DNA of 64,000 nt, from NCBI RefSeq assembly GCF_024346875.1, contig NZ_AP024871.1, positions 682,001 through 746,000 on the forward strand, read 5' to 3'. Each line of letters begins with the position of its first letter. Position 1 is the stretch's first letter. Positions 60,171-64,000 of the stretch are shown piece after piece. The notes beneath the pieces are model-generated. The model had not been told where the DNA came from and did not search any database. It saw nothing but the letters and a program-made list of their open reading frames with translations. Source of the stretch: Vibrio gallicus (GTDB lineage: Bacteria; Pseudomonadota; Gammaproteobacteria; Enterobacterales; Vibrionaceae). The position numbers and the translations under genes were made by a program.

Positions 60171-60445
60171 GTGTTTTCGGATGTACAAAATTTTTGTCTT
60201 TAGTGGAGGGGCTAGCTCATAGGTATGCTTGCCATTAAGTTAGGAAGCTATTGCGCCTAAAAGCACCTTAGAGTGATAAATCCAAAACGTTAGTAATTCT
60301 TACCAATTTATATACAGCTGCAATCATCACTAATCTTTTGTAGCACCGCCGATATAACTCCCAGACTTCCCTAACGCACTATTAAACGATTTAGTTTATG
60401 ATTGTCAGCGTACAATTTTTTCGGTAATTAGAGAACGTAGTCCTT
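60171..60445. other. Intergenic region after copy B
   Basis: The first 88 bases belong to the repeat tail. The rest, up to the next gene, shows no coding frame, repeat or hairpin. It should include the promoter of the 198-residue protein. Confidence 0.45.
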
Positions 60446-61042
60446 ATGAGCCATCTAAATGATGAGCAAGTTCAATCGCTTGCAAATTTTAAAAGCAATA
60501 TACACCTTCCTCATGGAGGTTTTCACACCCTGATTGTGGATCTTTGTCGAGAATATCAACTCCCTTTTCCTAAGGTGAGAACGGTGGTCAAAGCATCACA
60601 AATCGATGTTGAAAACAAGATTCTAGATGCTGATATTGCTGACTTAGAACGTATTGTCACTAAGCAATACTGGGTCGATTTGATTCGTGAACGACTAGCG
60701 CTGCTGGCGGTAGATAATAAAACGCCTCTGCAAGATATCACCGAAACAGAGCTGTACCGTCAATGTCTTGAGTCGATCCGAGAAATGAAGTGCTCAGGAG
60801 CGACTCAGCAGTTGCAAGCCTCTACCATTGAGAGCCTGAACTCAGTCTATGAGATGAGTGTCTATAAGCCATTGAAAGCCATGTTGCACACTACTCAGCT
60901 GCAATGGAAACTCAAACGTGAACTGCAGAGTATGACTGAAGAGCAAAGAACGCTGTTTTGTGATTACCCCGCCTATATGCAGGCCACCAAGCATCTGCTC
61001 GATTTATGTGATGAGATGACATCTTTAACGGTCACTCGCTGA
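60446..61042 (+). CDS. Hypothetical 198-residue protein
   Basis: This soluble, mostly alpha-helical, charged protein has no signal peptide or membrane segment. Its central part (ESIREMKCSGATQQLQASTIESLNSVYEMSVYKPLKAMLH) suggests amphipathic helices or a coiled coil. I do not recognise a family. There is no good ribosome site before the ATG, so the start is uncertain. It stands alone between the repeat block and the MBL fusion gene. Confidence 0.6.
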   Translation: MSHLNDEQVQSLANFKSNIHLPHGGFHTLIVDLCREYQLPFPKVRTVVKASQIDVENKILDADIADLERIVTKQYWVDLIRERLALLAVDNKTPLQDITETELYRQCLESIREMKCSGATQQLQASTIESLNSVYEMSVYKPLKAMLHTTQLQWKLKRELQSMTEEQRTLFCDYPAYMQATKHLLDLCDEMTSLTVTR

Positions 61043-61601
61043 CATGTTTGACAATAGGGCATGAAGCCAACTGAACTGCACCAATAATGTTGAACACTAA
61101 GTTAACGACTTTCCATTTCATCTTTTGTTATCCATGAATTGCTCATTTAGAAAGGCCACTGACACGGAATTCTCCAGAGGCTTCATAGACTTGAAGTTTT
61201 ACTTGTGGCACTTTTCTCAAAAAGTGCCAGCTAGCTCAGATCTGCCCCAAAACTCGTTAGATTAAATACTCTACAAAATTTAGGGATCTCCGTTTTCCCT
61301 ACCAAATCTAATCAACCTAGTGTCTAACAAAATGAGCCTTACCAAGGAGTGGATCCCATACATCATGCCTGTACAGAATTAAACCTGATTTCTCGCTCCC
61401 CAAAATTAACTTACTTTCCATACCTAGGTCTTAAAATGCATTGCCAATTTGATAGTTCACTATACATTTAAGTCTGAGTAATTAAATTCATAGTTCGTTA
61501 TGGTAGTAGGGAAGCCTTACGTTAAGAATGAAAAAAGCCAGCAATTCAAGCGACCAGCTAATTAATCATCAACGCACCTTATAGGGAGGCAGTTTCGCCT
61601 G
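61043..61601. other. Long intergenic region with one perfect hairpin
   Basis: This gap of 559 bases has no supported coding frame. A perfect 10-bp inverted repeat (TGGCACTTTT at 61206-61215 with AAAAGTGCCA at 61220-61229, 4-base loop) lies in it without a T-tract. Its flanks look like worn mobile-element sequence but cannot be assigned. Confidence 0.45.
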
Positions 61602-63929
61602 TTATTGGCGGTGTGTCGGGGGACCTGTTGGTGCTTCATTTGCTGTGATGTAACCATCTTTGTTTTTATCCAAATGATTAAAGCGTTTGGTGCCTGCCTT
61701 AAATTCAGAAGCTGATACTTTTCCATCACCATTTTTATCCAATCGATTGATAAACTTATTACTCTGGTTTTGATTTTTATTGAGGTTCTGAGTTTGATTT
61801 CCTGAGCGAACTTGGCTGCTTACATTTGCACCCGTCGTCGTATATTCGTTGACTTTTTCAGCCTGAGGAGGTGTGTTTGCTTGAGCCGGAAAGTCGTCAT
61901 AACCGCCTCTTACGCTGCGTACATAATTATCAACCCGAATATAATCGCCTTGTGGACCACGTGACATCGGTTGCCCCGCTTTAGGGTCGCTACGCTGTGA
62001 ACCCGCACCATGTACATCCATTATGTTCTCATGCATTTGACCTAAAGCTTTACCAAAAGACACATAAACTGCGCCAGACTCTGGAGTAGGGCCATCAAGG
62101 TGAGTGGTTGAACTCCAATAATAAGGGTAGTCTTTTTCACCAGCTTCATTTGTTATTGAAGATGTGTAGAAAATAGGGTCGATGGCTGCTGAGTTAGAGG
62201 TTTCAGGTGAGCGTGTATAATCCACAATGCTTTGTAGCTCTTTTGCATTTGGTAAACGCCAATCACTCTGGTCTGCTAATGTTAGGTTTTCTGAATACTC
62301 TAGTGCTTCTTGCCAATTCAAACCTGCTTTGCTGTCCTCTTGTTGCCAAGTTAAACCTGTCGCTAAATCGGTGACGGTGCCATCATTATTGTTAATGAAG
62401 TTGTTTTTACCGTAGGTTTCATTGCCTCTAACAAACCTAAAGTACATTTTATTCGGTTCTTTAGTGCGAGGGTTAAACTTTGGGTAACCTTTGATACGAC
62501 CATCAACAAAATTAACCCCAAAAACCGTATCATCATTTTTCATGGTTTTGTCAACATACTCAGTACTGGACCAAGTTTGTGCATCAATTTCTCGCTCTCC
62601 AATCTGTGTATTACCGAGAGGTTGGTTAAAGAAACTAGTGTCGATAAAAGGTGTGACCGCTTTTTGTCCTTTAACCTGACCTGAGAACTGAATGAGTGAA
62701 TAGAGCTCTTTAATGGTAGGAATGCGCCAGTCATCATGACCTGCTAAATTCAAACTGTTCATTTTGAGCAATGCTTCATCGTAGCTAAGTTTTTCCCCCA
62801 TCTGCTTTTGCCAGATTAAGCCGGTAATATTATCGGTGATAGTGCCATCATTATTGTCTGTGTATGACGCTTGGTTCGAGTTGTAGTTGGAATCCTGACC
62901 ATAAAAATCATCCCCACTGACTGGAAATGGTATCACTTCATTATTGTTGTACGATTTTTTTTGTCCGGTATCGACAATTGCGTAGTTAGCGGTTTGTGAT
63001 GTTTGGAATAATTCGGGTTGGGCCGCATTGTTTACGACCATAAGGTCTTCACCGAAAATAACATGACCACTGAAGTTTTTACGGATCATTTTCAAACTCG
63101 CTTCAGTGTCAATTTCTCCAGTATTAAAATGTGTGTAGACAAGATTTTTCACTTTCGCTTTTTGAGCAAGTGTACTTGAGTCATTCAAATTAAGATGAGC
63201 GTGAGCTTTCTTATTTGAACCATTTTCCTTATCTTTTTTAGACCTTTTATTTTTTTGACGCCCGCCAATCATTACCATTCCGCCAGAATCTATGATCATA
63301 TAATCCGCATTTTTGGCGAGAGTAGGCAGAGCTTCTGAATAAGTTAGATCCCCAGTAATAACGATCGATTGGCTATTGTAGTCAAAGCGATAGGCGATAG
63401 TATGGATTGTATGTGGAACTTGAAGTGTCGTGACTTGTATATCACCAACAGAAAATGATTCCCCACCTTCTATATCGGTCACATCCAAAGCTTTGATTCG
63501 ATCATCCAAGTTTCTTTGAGTTTTCCCGAGTCGATATTCAATATCAGATTCATACAAATCCACGTTTGTTTCCGTCATTTTTTTTGTATTGGGGGGGCCA
63601 ATAATGGTGAAATCATCTCTGCCTAATAATAGGCGAATTAATACGGGAACAAACTCTTCATTATGATCTAGATGGTGATGAGTGATAAATAGGCTCGATA
63701 AGTCACGAACATCAAAACCAATTTTAGATAAGTTTGCTTGAGTGCCATTACCCATATCAACCAGTATATGGGTGTTACCAGCAGAGATTAAGGTGCTAGC
63801 GCTCGCGCGATTTTCATTATAAATAGGCGAACCTGATCCAATGATAGTAGCTGTAAGTTGATCTTCCGCATGAACTGAGTTCGTTATCAATGTCACCAAA
63901 ACAATAAACCCGAGTATGTGTTTTCTCAT
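61602..63929 (-). CDS. Exported metallo-beta-lactamase / DUF1566 / EF-hand fusion protein
   Basis: This is a 775-residue protein with a signal peptide (LITNSVHA/ED). An MBL-fold hydrolase domain (residues of about 25-300) has HHHLDH at 84-89, VPHTIHT and TGDLTY, plus a Lys/Asn-rich insert at about 225-245. Two DUF1566 (Lcl C-terminal-type) domains follow, each opening with NNDGT-x-TD-x-TGL-x-WQ (about 357 and 515) and holding a DWR-I/L-P-KEL motif and a WSST/WSSTT segment. The low-complexity linker is Gln/Asn-rich. Two EF-hands (DKNGDGKVSASEF at about 728, DKNKDGYITANEA at about 757) end the protein. It is probably secreted or periplasmic and calcium-binding. The substrate is unknown. Confidence 0.8.
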   Translation of the reverse strand: MRKHILGFIVLVTLITNSVHAEDQLTATIIGSGSPIYNENRASASTLISAGNTHILVDMGNGTQANLSKIGFDVRDLSSLFITHHHLDHNEEFVPVLIRLLLGRDDFTIIGPPNTKKMTETNVDLYESDIEYRLGKTQRNLDDRIKALDVTDIEGGESFSVGDIQVTTLQVPHTIHTIAYRFDYNSQSIVITGDLTYSEALPTLAKNADYMIIDSGGMVMIGGRQKNKRSKKDKENGSNKKAHAHLNLNDSSTLAQKAKVKNLVYTHFNTGEIDTEASLKMIRKNFSGHVIFGEDLMVVNNAAQPELFQTSQTANYAIVDTGQKKSYNNNEVIPFPVSGDDFYGQDSNYNSNQASYTDNNDGTITDNITGLIWQKQMGEKLSYDEALLKMNSLNLAGHDDWRIPTIKELYSLIQFSGQVKGQKAVTPFIDTSFFNQPLGNTQIGEREIDAQTWSSTEYVDKTMKNDDTVFGVNFVDGRIKGYPKFNPRTKEPNKMYFRFVRGNETYGKNNFINNNDGTVTDLATGLTWQQEDSKAGLNWQEALEYSENLTLADQSDWRLPNAKELQSIVDYTRSPETSNSAAIDPIFYTSSITNEAGEKDYPYYWSSTTHLDGPTPESGAVYVSFGKALGQMHENIMDVHGAGSQRSDPKAGQPMSRGPQGDYIRVDNYVRSVRGGYDDFPAQANTPPQAEKVNEYTTTGANVSSQVRSGNQTQNLNKNQNQSNKFINRLDKNGDGKVSASEFKAGTKRFNHLDKNKDGYITANEAPTGPPTHRQ

Positions 63930-64000
63930 AACTTCCTTCTTATAGAGTGTGTTGAAAAATGGGATAGGTAAAGTGAAGACAAGGAATAGAGTATCAATGA

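Larger units (their letters stand above)
58465..60258 (+). repeat. Direct repeat copy B (about 1.79 kb)
   Basis: This is the second copy of the 53838-55616 unit. It starts at AAATGCTGGACACCCATAAT and ends near GAAGCTATTGCGCC. The 332 bases before the small ORF are non-coding and nearly identical to copy A. The tail after the permease carries a short insertion relative to copy A (about 60205-60222). The region of about 100 bases around the divergent promoter is clearly diverged. Confidence 0.9.

Noticed and set aside
61206..61229. Perfect 10-bp hairpin as a terminator
   Set aside because: No T-tract follows in either direction and it lies far from both gene ends.

Overview
The window looks like a chromosomal segment of a marine gammaproteobacterium, most likely a Vibrio. 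The reasons are an scrABC-type swarming/capsule signalling operon, an SOS-controlled imuA-imuB-dnaE2 cassette, ZrgA (DUF2796) and DUF3360 family proteins, a KdgR-type uronate regulon, moderate-to-low G+C and typical Vibrio Shine-Dalgarno spacing. The species cannot be fixed from the sequence alone. No rRNA, tRNA, CRISPR array or intact transposase was seen.

Layout. 1-4811: a divalent-metal uptake block (ABC ATPase, permease and binding protein, then DUF1007 and a NicO-type transporter), convergent with a ZrgA-like periplasmic protein. 4919-10185: the mutagenic translesion cassette dnaE2-imuB-imuA behind a near-perfect LexA box. 10225-14951: scrA-scrB-scrC, a Tat-exported PLP enzyme, a periplasmic binding protein and a GGDEF-EAL protein. 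15587-20888: a haloacid dehalogenase, a NifW-like small protein overlapping a Bcr/CflA pump, kdgF next to a decayed kduD, a PBP5-type carboxypeptidase and a Rossmann oxidoreductase. 21182-25384: a very large multidomain formate dehydrogenase. 25452-34664: two envelope barrel proteins, a lipoprotein, a BCCT transporter, an RND efflux pair and a SigZ-type sigma factor. 34946-41377: a two-gene heterodimeric ABC exporter, an adjoining eukaryotic-type glutathione synthetase homologue, and a GltS glutamate carrier. 41892-43762: a cytochrome c/cytochrome b pair.

44135-50342 is a uronate catabolic island. It holds kdgR, an SDR (kduD/dhuD type), an RpiB-fold isomerase (dhuI type), uxaC and a cytoplasmic heparinase II/III-fold lyase. 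Together these would cleave unsaturated uronide oligomers and turn the monomers into KDG and fructuronate/tagaturonate. The kdgF gene and the kduD remnant at 18 kb look like a second, partly lost piece of the same pathway.

50459-60258 is a repeat-rich accessory block. A unit of about 1.78 kb occurs twice in direct orientation (about 53838-55616 and 58465-60258). Each copy carries a Cys-rich ArsP-type permease, a divergent 50-residue membrane ORF that appears to be unannotated, and a pair of conserved TTCG-N8-CGAA operators. Between the copies lie a 122-bp MITE-like element and an HlyD/DUF2955/MarR efflux operon, whose MarR has a second, 5'-damaged copy at 50.5 kb. The window ends with an orphan 198-residue protein and an exported metallo-beta-lactamase/DUF1566/EF-hand fusion.

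The points most worth following are the duplicated permease/small-ORF/operator module, the eukaryotic-type glutathione synthetase beside its ABC pair, the scrABC homologue, and the uronate pathway split between an intact island and a decayed one.
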